Assembly (NCBI GenBank): GCA_964529155.1
Contig: CAZGVV010000070.1
Span: forward strand, 1 to 8,766
DNA from: CAZGVV01 sp964529155
GTDB taxonomy: Bacteria > Pseudomonadota > Alphaproteobacteria > Rickettsiales > SXRF01
Reading direction: 5' to 3'
Length of the DNA stretch: 8,766 nucleotides
The translations under genes and the position numbers were made by a program. Position 1 is the stretch's first letter. Each line of letters begins with the position of its first letter. This document shows positions 1-5,959 of the stretch, one piece after another. The notes under the pieces were generated by a model, which was given only the letters and a program-made list of their open reading frames with translations, searched no databases and was not told the DNA's origin.

Positions 1-119
1 AACGGTGAACACCTGTTGTTGTTTATTCACTCACAGAGCAGACAGCGTATCGCGTGCTACAGCCGAACGGCACGTATCAGCCAACGCTTGGTGTTCGTCT
101 CGGCCTAGGTGATCGGGTT
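1..119. other. Segment unrelated to atpA at the window edge
   Basis: From about base 119 down to base 1 the sequence no longer encodes AtpA in any of the three minus-strand frames, although more than 200 further residues are expected. The break falls within the Walker B region, after codons for LIVY. No transposase, terminal repeat, intron boundary or intein start (Cys or Ser at the junction) is visible in these bases. The simplest reading is a misjoined contig end. A real insertion whose body lies outside the window is possible. Confidence 0.55.
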
Positions 120-942
120 CGTATACGATCAAGGCATGCATGCCATTATCGCGGAAGAATTCACCCATGGCAGCACCGGTATATGGCGCCAGGAATTGCA
201 GCGGCGCTGGTTCGGAAGCGGTAGCGGCCACGATGATCGAATATTCCAGTGCCCCGGCTTCTTCCAATTTCTTCACCACTTGGGCGACGGTCGAGCGTTT
301 TTGGCCGATGCACACATAGATGCAATACAGCTTTTTCTTTTCGTCCGTACCTTTGTTGATTTCGCGCTGATTGAGGATGGTGTCCATGATGATGGCAGTT
401 TTGCCGGTTTGGCGGTCACCGATGATCAATTCACGCTGACCACAGCCAACGGGAATCAAGGCATCAATCGCTTTAATGCCGGTTGCCATTGGCTCATGCA
501 CGGATTTACGGGCAACGATACCCGGCGCTTTTACTTCCACACGGGTACGCGTTACATCTTTCAGCGGGCCCTTGCCGTCAATCGGATTACCGAGCGCGTC
601 TACCACGCGGCCAAGCAAGCCACGGCCCACGGGCACGTCCACGATGGAGCCGGTACGTTTTACCGTGTCACCTTCTTTTACGCTGCGGTCATCACCGAAG
701 ATCACGATTCCGACGCTTTCATGCGTCAAGTTCAGCGCCATGCCGCGAAGCACCTGGCCACTGGCGTTATCGTTCACGAATTCGACCAATTCACCGGCTT
801 GAATGTTTTCAAGGCCATAGACCGAGGCAATACCGTCACCGACCGATACCACCTGGCCGGTTTCGGCCAATTCGGCCTGTGCGTCAAACGCACCGATTTG
901 GGCTTTTAAAATGTTCGAGATTTCCGATGCGCGAAGTTCCAT
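31..942 (-). CDS. atpA: ATP synthase F1 subunit alpha, broken at its C-terminal side
   Basis: Encodes the nucleotide-binding alpha subunit of the membrane-attached F1Fo ATP synthase. Seen: a typical N-terminus (MELRASEISNILK), the beta-barrel region to about residue 95, then the ATPase core with P-loop GDRQTGKT at residues 175-182 and motifs IGQKRSTVAQ and FLAPYTGAAMGEFF. I start it at the ATG at 942, not the TTG at 954, because family members begin at this residue and AGGAG lies upstream at about 957-961. It follows atpH by 8 bases. Odd: homology stops after GMHALIVY (residue 274), where the family continues DDLSKQA. The next about 29 residues look unrelated and end at a stop, giving about 303 residues against a usual length near 510. 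The conserved Arg of GRGQRE is Cys167 here. The first about 118 bases of the window may be a chimeric end. Confidence 0.9.
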   Translation of the reverse strand: MELRASEISNILKAQIGAFDAQAELAETGQVVSVGDGIASVYGLENIQAGELVEFVNDNASGQVLRGMALNLTHESVGIVIFGDDRSVKEGDTVKRTGSIVDVPVGRGLLGRVVDALGNPIDGKGPLKDVTRTRVEVKAPGIVARKSVHEPMATGIKAIDALIPVGCGQRELIIGDRQTGKTAIIMDTILNQREINKGTDEKKKLYCIYVCIGQKRSTVAQVVKKLEEAGALEYSIIVAATASEPAPLQFLAPYTGAAMGEFFRDNGMHALIVYEPDHLGRDEHQALADTCRSAVARDTLSAL

Positions 943-950
943 AGTAAGTC

Positions 951-1517
951 TCAAGCTCCTGTGTTCATAAGAGAGGTGTTAAGGGCCGTGCGCAAGCGGG
1001 AAAGCTTGCCGGACAGTGAATAATCCATGCGTAATCCGCCAACACTCAGCACAAACCCGGACAATAATGCCGGATCGGTGGCCTGATGAAGGCTTGGCGT
1101 GCGGCCATAGGCTTTTGCCAATGCCTGTTGCAAGGCAGCAAGGTGTTGGGAGGACAGCGGGCGGGCGGCGGTAATCTGCACATCCACTTCCCCGCGATGT
1201 GCGCGCACCATCTGGGTAAATCGTTTGGCAATGGCCACCAACGACGGCAGGCGGTTATTAAGCGCCAGGCGGTGGATAAACTGACGGGCGAGGGGAGAAG
1301 CGTTGGCTTTTTCCAGAATCGCCGCCATTGCGTGTGCTTTTTTAGCACGATCCACCAGCGGTGTTGCGAAAAAACGGGCCATTTCAGCCTGTGAAGACAT
1401 GGCAGCAAGATCATTCATATCTTGCGCCAGCACGTCCATGCCGCCCTGTTCCTGAGCTAGGGAAAACAGCGCGCGGGCATAGCGTTCGGCAATGACAGAG
1501 GCGGCATCTGCGGCCAC
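951..1517 (-). CDS. atpH: ATP synthase F1 subunit delta
   Basis: Encodes the 188-residue delta (OSCP-like) subunit, the peripheral-stalk link between F1 alpha and Fo b subunits at the inner membrane. Seen: the N-terminal helical domain opening with VIAERYARALFSLA, the mid-region FIHRLALNNRLPSLVAIAKRF, and the C-terminal DPALLSGFVLSVGGLRMDYSLSGKLSRL, which is the family's usual ending with its G-G-x-x-x-D-x-S pattern. Length is normal for alphaproteobacteria. The start is GTG at 1517 with an AGGA ribosome site 8 bases upstream. Its TGA at 951-953 lies 8 bases before the atpA ATG, so the two are almost certainly co-transcribed as the opening of an atpHAGDC-type operon. A candidate promoter lies upstream at 1551-1579. 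Confidence 0.96.
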   Translation of the reverse strand: MAADAASVIAERYARALFSLAQEQGGMDVLAQDMNDLAAMSSQAEMARFFATPLVDRAKKAHAMAAILEKANASPLARQFIHRLALNNRLPSLVAIAKRFTQMVRAHRGEVDVQITAARPLSSQHLAALQQALAKAYGRTPSLHQATDPALLSGFVLSVGGLRMDYSLSGKLSRLRTALNTSLMNTGA

Positions 1518-1550
1518 AATGAATATCCTATAAATAAATTTGGAAGCGGG

Positions 1551-1579
1551 AATGTAGCGGCAGCTTTGGGCTTTTACAA
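1551..1579 (-). promoter_or_regulatory. Candidate sigma70-type promoter for atpHA
   Basis: On the minus strand, TTGTAA (1574-1579) and TACATT (1551-1556) are separated by exactly 17 bases, each matching the consensus at 4 of 6 positions. Transcription would start near 1543, about 26 bases before the atpH GTG. The -35 box lies inside the palindrome TTACAACTGTAA (1574-1585), which could serve as an operator. This rests on pattern matching only. Confidence 0.35.
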
Positions 1580-1586
1580 CTGTAAT

Positions 1587-1614
1587 TTTAGCCTGTCGCT
1601 TTTTTGCGGCTAAA
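1587..1614. repeat. Inverted repeat between the cpaF-like gene and atpH
   Basis: TTTAGCC (1587-1593) and GGCTAAA (1608-1614) are perfect 7-base inverted arms around a 14-base spacer containing a T-run on the plus strand. It lies just after the cpaF-like stop codon, where a terminator would be expected. However, no U-run follows it on either strand, so it is not a canonical intrinsic terminator. It may protect the mRNA 3' end or act with Rho. Confidence 0.4.
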
Positions 1615-1631
1615 CCGCCCTATGTATCCCT

Positions 1632-2720
1632 TTAACGTATAGGTGGCTCACCCACCCTAAATTCCTGCAATGTCTGCTGAATCTTGCGGTGACGCGAAGC
1701 CATACCAGACCATAGGTAGCGCGGGGTTCCGGCTTTGGCATCCGGTGCAAAGACAAACCGGTCCTGCAGAACGATGACATCGCCTTCCAGGCCAACCACT
1801 TCGGTTATGTGGGTTATGCGCCGGTGGCCGTGCTCATCTCGCTTGGTTTGAATAATTAAATTAAGCGTGGCGGAAAGCTGGTCACGCAGATAGCGTGCCG
1901 AAAGATTTAAATCGGCCATATTAATCAAATGCTCCAGCCGGATCACCACTTCGCGTGGGCTGTTGGCATGCAAGGTTGCGATGCAGCCTTCATGGCCGGT
2001 GTTCATGGCTTGCAGCAAGTCAAACGCTTCAGCGCCGCGCACTTCACCAATCACCAGGCGGTCCGGGCGCATACGCAATGCGCTGCGCACCACATGGCGC
2101 ATGGCCGAAGCACTATAGGCCTGACCGGATTGATAAGCGTTTTTGGCCTCCAGCCGCACCACGTTTTTTTGTTGCAACCGCAATTCCGGCGTATCTTCAA
2201 TGGTAACGATGCGCTCCGTGGGTGCGATGTAGGCGCTTAGGGCATTGAGTAATGTGGTTTTACCGGAGGACGTATTACCAGCGATAAGAATATTCAACCG
2301 ATTTGCCATGGCCAGCTTTAAAAAAGCAGCCATAGGCGCGCTTAAAAAATCTGAATCCACCATCTTATAGAGCGTTACCGGTTCCTTAGGGAATTTTCGG
2401 ATAGAAATGCTGGGACCATCGACCGACACCGGGGGCAGGGCGATGTTGATGCGATTTCCATTGGGCAAAATACCGTCAATAATATGCGCCTCTTCACTGA
2501 CATTGCTTTCACAGCGCTTTACCAGCCTGTCTACCAGCAGATTCAGGGCTTCCGGCGTTTCTAGGCGGATTTCTGCTTCGCGTATTTTCCCTTTGCGCTC
2601 GATATAGACTTCACCCGAACCGTTAATCATGATTTCATTGATGGAATCATCTTCCAGCAATTCATCCATCGACTGGGTGGCATGAAAGGATGGAGGCAAG
2701 CGAATGGTAGGCGGCAGCAT
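1632..2720 (-). CDS. CpaF/TadA-family secretion ATPase
   Basis: A 362-residue cytoplasmic ATPase of the type II/IV secretion superfamily, closest in motifs to CpaF/TadA, which powers assembly of Tad/Flp pili. Seen: the N-terminal domain (MDELLEDDSINEIMINGSGEVYIERKGK, split here only by reading), Walker A GNTSSGKTT at about 148-156, the Asp box IEDTPEL at 174-180, Walker B RLVIGEVRG at 221-229, and the His box TGHEGCIATLHAN at 241-253. All catalytic motifs look intact. It lacks the longer N-terminal extension of many CpaF proteins. The start is ATG at 2720, with only weak AGG-type sites upstream. Odd: no other pilus or secretion gene (tadB, tadC, cpaE, pilin, secretin) is present nearby, and it sits between atpH and priA. 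TrbB or VirB11 relatives are less likely given the VYIERKGK and SISIRKF stretches. Confidence 0.88.
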   Translation of the reverse strand: MLPPTIRLPPSFHATQSMDELLEDDSINEIMINGSGEVYIERKGKIREAEIRLETPEALNLLVDRLVKRCESNVSEEAHIIDGILPNGNRINIALPPVSVDGPSISIRKFPKEPVTLYKMVDSDFLSAPMAAFLKLAMANRLNILIAGNTSSGKTTLLNALSAYIAPTERIVTIEDTPELRLQQKNVVRLEAKNAYQSGQAYSASAMRHVVRSALRMRPDRLVIGEVRGAEAFDLLQAMNTGHEGCIATLHANSPREVVIRLEHLINMADLNLSARYLRDQLSATLNLIIQTKRDEHGHRRITHITEVVGLEGDVIVLQDRFVFAPDAKAGTPRYLWSGMASRHRKIQQTLQEFRVGEPPIR

Positions 2721-2775
2721 AAACCTATTTACCTATAAAACACGGTTAATATGATTAATTTATTAACTAGAATCC

Positions 2776-2810
2776 TATAGTTTACGGCATGCCCGTATAA
2801 AAATGCTATA
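2776..2810. repeat. Nested dyad between cpaF-like gene and priA
   Basis: Two nested inverted repeats lie in the 140-base spacer: outer TATAG (2776-2780) with CTATA (2806-2810), and inner TACGG (2783-2787) with CCGTA (2793-2797). The inner region also contains the 8-base palindrome GGCATGCC (2786-2793). No U-run follows on either strand, so it does not look like a terminator. It could be an operator for the cpaF-like gene. I see no gene in the spacer. Confidence 0.3.
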
Positions 2811-2860
2811 TGGAGCGTAATTGATACCCTTAATATTGGGACAGCCAAGGTGCCGGCAGA

Positions 2861-4864
2861 TTACATAAATCCTTGCGGATCAATATCAATTTTTACCCGC
2901 ACTGAACTGGGCGGTTTGCATGCCGCAAGCCACGCGTGCACATAGCCCTGCACACCGGTTTCGCGCGGGGCCCGCATCAGAAGCCGCTGACGAAATCTGC
3001 CGCGTAGCCGATACAATGGCGCAGGCGCGGGGCCAAGTATATCGAGGTCAGCCGGAGGCGCGCTACGGGCTAATTGGCGGGCATACTGGCTAACCTGCTC
3101 CTCACGCTCACCTTCAATAATCAATGCCACCAGGCGAGAAAAGGGCGGTAGGCGGCCACGTTTCCGTGCATCCAGCTCCAACTGCAAAAACGCGTCGCGG
3201 TCACCTTTTACCAGTGCGGTGAAAATGGGATGAGTGGGCGCATAGCTTTGCATCAACACCCGCCCGGCCACCTGTTCACGCCCGGCGCGGCCAGATAGCT
3301 GATGCAAAAGCTGATAGGTGCGTTCGCCTGCGCGCAGATCGCCACCTTCCAGTCCCAAATCTGCATCGACCACCCCAACCAGGGCAAGATTACCAAAATG
3401 GTACCCCTTGGCGATCATTTGCGTACCAATCAAAATATCCACTTCTCCCAGTTGCATGGCCTGTATCCGCTCCTGTAATACCGCGAACGAATCCGCCGCA
3501 TCGCTGGCCAGCGTAATGTGGCGTGCAGTGGGCAGGAACGTCGCCAGTTCTTCCGCCACCCGCTCCACACCCGGTCCGCACGCCGCGAATTGATCCTCGG
3601 TCGCACAGGACGGGCATGCTTTTGGCATCGGCAAGCGGTAGTCACAATGATGGCAGGCCAAATAAGTGCCATCTATATTTTTACGCTTATGCATCACCAG
3701 CCAGGCCGTGCATTTCGGGCATTGAAACCGGTGGCCGCAATGGCGGCATAACGTCAAAGGTGCGTAGCCCCGCCGATTTAAAAACAGCATAGATTGCTGG
3801 CCGCGCCCCAGGGTTTCCGCCAATGCCTCCCGTAGCGGCTGGGAAATAAATGCTCCGCGCTCCGTGTGCGCGCTGCGCATGTCGATCATGCTGATATCCG
3901 GCAATTGCGCACCAAAATGGCGAGCATGGAGATGCACCGCACGGTATTTACCGTTCAGCGTGTTGTAATACGTTTCCAAGGACGGCGTAGCTGATACCAG
4001 GGCGACCGGAATCTGTGCATAACGCGCCCGCGCCACGGCCATATCCCGCGCATGATAGAGCACGCCTTCTTCCTGCTTATACGAACCGTCATGCTCTTCA
4101 TCAACCACGATGAGGCGTAAATGACGAAACGGCAAAAACAAGGCTGAACGTGCGCCTACCACTACTTTTGCCTGCCCCTGAACAATAGCGCGCCACGCAT
4201 GTTTACGGGCCGCCGGGGTTAAGCCGGAATGCCACACGTGCGGTGCATAACCAAAACGGGAGGCAAATCGCTCCAGCCACTGCACCGAGAGCGAAATTTC
4301 CGGCAGCAATACCAGCACCTGGCCTGCCTCGTGGGCAATCGCTTTTTCAATGGCATCAAAATAGACTTCCGTTTTTCCCGACCCGGTAATACCGTCCAGC
4401 ACCGTCACCGAAAATCCTGTTTTTAATGTCGCCGCAAGCCGTTCCGCCGCCTCCGCCTGATCACCCGATAATGCCGCCATTTTTGCCGGTTCCACTGTGT
4501 GCGGCACAGGGGCACGCTCACGGGCATTAGGCACCTCCACTGCGTCCGGTATGGGGATACACATTTTTAACACAGCACCAATGTCCGAATAGGTATAGCG
4601 CGCAACAAATCCCACAAATTCCCGTAAGGAAGCACTCATCGGCGGTATGTGGCTGTAATGCGCTGACACCGGCTTCAGCGCCTTTTTCACGCGTGACGCA
4701 TCGCCGTCACCCCATACCACCCCCACTAATTCGCGCGCACCGAAAGGAATGCGTACGTAATCACCGGGTGCAAGGGCCCAATCAGCAGGCACCGCATAAT
4801 CAAATCCATGCGGCAACTTATTGGCGGGAAGCACTTCTACGGTGTTGGATATGGGCAAGGTCAT
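2861..4864 (-). CDS. priA: Primosomal replication restart helicase PriA
   Basis: A 667-residue cytoplasmic 3'-5' DNA helicase that recognises abandoned replication forks and reloads the replisome. Seen in order: an N-terminal DNA-binding domain (KLPHGFDYAVP, about 16-26), Walker A GITGSGKTE (158-166), DEEHD box (255-259), SATPS (291-295), and a zinc-binding insert with eight cysteines at 373, 376, 382, 385, 404, 407, 417 and 420. Motif V GTQMIAKGYHF (480-490) and motif VI QLSGRAGR (522-529) follow, then the C-terminal domain. It is somewhat shorter than E. coli PriA but has every core motif. The start is ATG at 4864; no Shine-Dalgarno sequence is visible before it (upstream bases ACACACCGCCT), so initiation may be leaderless or weak. 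It is transcribed away from the His-rich gene and towards the cpaF-like gene. Confidence 0.97.
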   Translation of the reverse strand: MTLPISNTVEVLPANKLPHGFDYAVPADWALAPGDYVRIPFGARELVGVVWGDGDASRVKKALKPVSAHYSHIPPMSASLREFVGFVARYTYSDIGAVLKMCIPIPDAVEVPNARERAPVPHTVEPAKMAALSGDQAEAAERLAATLKTGFSVTVLDGITGSGKTEVYFDAIEKAIAHEAGQVLVLLPEISLSVQWLERFASRFGYAPHVWHSGLTPAARKHAWRAIVQGQAKVVVGARSALFLPFRHLRLIVVDEEHDGSYKQEEGVLYHARDMAVARARYAQIPVALVSATPSLETYYNTLNGKYRAVHLHARHFGAQLPDISMIDMRSAHTERGAFISQPLREALAETLGRGQQSMLFLNRRGYAPLTLCRHCGHRFQCPKCTAWLVMHKRKNIDGTYLACHHCDYRLPMPKACPSCATEDQFAACGPGVERVAEELATFLPTARHITLASDAADSFAVLQERIQAMQLGEVDILIGTQMIAKGYHFGNLALVGVVDADLGLEGGDLRAGERTYQLLHQLSGRAGREQVAGRVLMQSYAPTHPIFTALVKGDRDAFLQLELDARKRGRLPPFSRLVALIIEGEREEQVSQYARQLARSAPPADLDILGPAPAPLYRLRGRFRQRLLMRAPRETGVQGYVHAWLAACKPPSSVRVKIDIDPQGFM

Positions 4865-5001
4865 AGGCGGTGTGTTAAAAAAGCATCATGCAATAAATTT
4901 CATTAAATAGCTCTAGCGCCAGAGAATAGAAGCGTTATATTTCGCCGGTGCGAACTGTTCGTGCAATCTCTAACCTTTATATGAACCAGGAGTTCACTCT
5001 T
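4865..5001. promoter_or_regulatory. Divergent intergenic region rich in palindromes
   Basis: This 137-base spacer must carry the starts of both priA (minus) and the His-rich gene (plus). It holds four short dyads: GCATCATGC (4883-4891), CTCTAGCGCCAGAG (4911-4924, one mismatched pair), TTCGCCGGTGCGAA (4941-4954) and CGAACTGTTCG (4951-4961). The last two overlap, so they could form alternative structures or operator sites. TTATAT at 4935-4940 is a possible -10 for the plus-strand gene, but no good -35 accompanies it. AGGAG at 4988-4992 is a clear ribosome site. Confidence 0.35.
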
Positions 5002-5187
5002 ATGAAAAAATTCATCGCAGCCGCTGTTGCGGTTACTATTGCGAGCCTTGCCCTTCCTGCTTTCGCAGAGCCAGCAGAAGCACCAGCAGCTGCTGAAGCA
5101 CCTGCTCACCACAAAGCGGGCCATAAGCATGCTCACAAAGCAAGCCATAAGCATGGTCACAAGAAGCACCACCATCTGGCTCAATAA
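5002..5187 (+). CDS. Secreted His/Lys-rich small peptide, possibly metal-binding or acid-shock-like
   Basis: A 61-residue preprotein. Residues 1-22 form a clear Sec signal peptide: MKK, a hydrophobic core, and cleavage after the AFA of ALPAFA. The mature 39 residues are an Ala/Pro/Glu linker (EPAEAPAAAEAPA) followed by a cationic tail with 11 histidines and 6 lysines, including the repeated octets HKAGHKHA and HKASHKHG, then HKKHHH. No cysteines are present. The start is fixed by AGGAG at 4988-4992, 9 bases before ATG 5002. A strong terminator follows, so it is probably a single-gene transcript that can be expressed highly. The architecture recalls enterobacterial acid-shock protein Asr and small His-rich nickel or zinc binders. 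Either role, in the periplasm or outside the cell, is inference from composition. Confidence 0.85.
   Translation: MKKFIAAAVAVTIASLALPAFAEPAEAPAAAEAPAHHKAGHKHAHKASHKHGHKKHHHLAQ
5110..5157 (+). repeat. Two tandem 24-base repeats inside the His-rich gene
   Basis: Bases 5110-5133 and 5134-5157 are direct repeats of 24 bases differing at 3 positions. They encode HKAGHKHA and HKASHKHG in frame. Two of the mismatches are adjacent (GG versus AA). A partial third unit (HKKHHH) follows from 5158. The tail therefore seems to have grown by in-frame duplication. Confidence 0.85.
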
Positions 5188-5201
5188 CGCCCGATGCATT
5201 C

Positions 5202-5235
5202 AACCGCCTGCTTCCTCACGGGGCAGGCGGTTTTT
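5202..5235 (+). terminator. Rho-independent terminator after the His-rich gene
   Basis: AACCGCCTGC (5202-5211) pairs perfectly with GCAGGCGGTT (5223-5232) across an 11-base loop, and five T residues run from 5231 to 5235. This is a 10-bp G+C-rich stem with a U-tract, starting 15 bases after the stop codon. It isolates the small gene from fsa downstream. Confidence 0.93.
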
Positions 5236-5251
5236 ATTTGCCTTATTTTTG

Positions 5252-5280
5252 TTTACCTGACTGCTAGCTATGGATAGAAT
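5252..5280 (+). promoter_or_regulatory. Candidate promoter for fsa-DUF484-xerC
   Basis: TTTACC (5252-5257) and TAGAAT (5275-5280) are spaced by 17 bases, matching consensus at 4 of 6 and 5 of 6 positions. Transcription would begin at about 5286-5288, on or next to the ATG at 5287. There is no convincing ribosome site, so the fsa message could be leaderless. The position just after the upstream terminator fits a new transcription unit. Confidence 0.5.
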
Positions 5281-5286
5281 CATCCC

Positions 5287-5959
5287 ATGAAATTTTTCGT
5301 CGATACTGCCGATATTAANNNNNNNNNNNNNNNNNNNNNNNNNNNNNNNNNNTGCCAGTGGCTTGCTGGACGGCGTAACTACCAATCCATCGCTTATCGC
5401 CAAATCCGGGCGCGATTTCATTGAAGTATTAAAAGACATCTGCGCCGCAGTTTCTGGCCCTGTTTCTGCCGAAGTCGCCGCTACCGATGCCGAGGGCATG
5501 ATCCGTGAGGGTGAGAAGCTGGCACAGGTTGCCAAGCACGTGGCGATTAAAGTACCCCTGACCTGGGACGGCCTGAAAGCCTGCCGTCATTTTGCCGACC
5601 AAGGCGTAAAAGTGAACGTCACCTTATGCTTCTCCGCTGCTCAGGCCATTCTTGCGGCCAAAGCAGGCGCTGCCTTTGTGTCGCCTTTTGTCGGGCGCCT
5701 GGATGATATTGGTCAGGACGGCATGCAGCTGATCCGTGATATTTGCCAGATTTACGCCCATTACCCGGATTTCAAGACAGAAGTGCTGGTGGCCTCGGTA
5801 CGCAGCCCGTTACATGTGGTGGAAGCCGCTAAAGCCGGTGCGCATGTCGCCACCATCCCCCCGGCCGTGCTCAAAACACTGGCCCAGCATCCTTTGACTG
5901 ACAAAGGCCTGGCGACATTCCTGGCTGATTGGAGCAAAACCGGGCAAAAGATTGCATGA
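5287..5959 (+). CDS. fsa: Fructose-6-phosphate aldolase / small transaldolase, interrupted by a sequence gap
   Basis: A cytoplasmic class I aldolase of the small transaldolase (TalC/FSA) family, moving three-carbon units between sugar phosphates in or near the pentose phosphate pathway. Seen: N-terminus MKFFVDTADI (5287-5316), a gap, then GLLDGVTTNPSLIAKSG, SAEVAATDAEGMI, the Schiff-base lysine in IKVPLT (codon 5549-5551), NVTLCFSAAQA, AGAAFVSPFVGRLDDIG and the ending PLTDKGLATFLADWSKTGQKI. The two parts are in different frames across the 34-N gap. The family needs only about 7 residues between DI and ASGLL, so the N count is probably about 16 too many. That would give the usual length of about 217-218 residues. 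Transaldolase and F6P aldolase activity cannot be separated here. It ends in an ATGA overlap with the DUF484 gene. Confidence 0.93.
5319..5352. other. Assembly gap of 34 N in fsa
   Basis: Thirty-four undetermined bases fall between codon 10 of fsa and the ASGLL segment. The reading frame does not close across them, which points to an estimated rather than measured gap size. Confidence 0.98.

Noticed and set aside
109..944. Long plus-strand open frames opposite atpA
   Set aside because: They are antisense shadows of a clearly conserved gene; their translations show no family features and no ribosome sites.
3318..3792. Several open frames of 75-91 residues overlapping the zinc region of priA
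   Set aside because: Out-of-frame shadows of priA on both strands; composition follows the priA codons and no start signals are seen.
4951..4961. LexA (SOS) box CGAACTGTTCG
   Set aside because: The half-sites resemble GAAC/GTTC, but the 1-base spacing does not fit the known alphaproteobacterial (GTTC-N7-GTTC) or Bacillus-type LexA sites.
4948..5001. Upstream extension of the His-rich peptide (18 more residues)
   Set aside because: It would add a non-signal-like leader before MKKFIAAA and ignore the AGGAG site placed 9 bases before ATG 5002.
5110..5160. CRISPR-like or satellite repeat
   Set aside because: Only two contiguous 24-base copies with no spacers, inside a coding frame; this is a coding duplication.
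4903..5199. A 98-residue minus-strand frame opposite the His-rich gene with hydrophobic segments
   Set aside because: It is the reverse complement of the signal peptide and His repeats; the plus-strand gene has the ribosome site, signal peptide and terminator.
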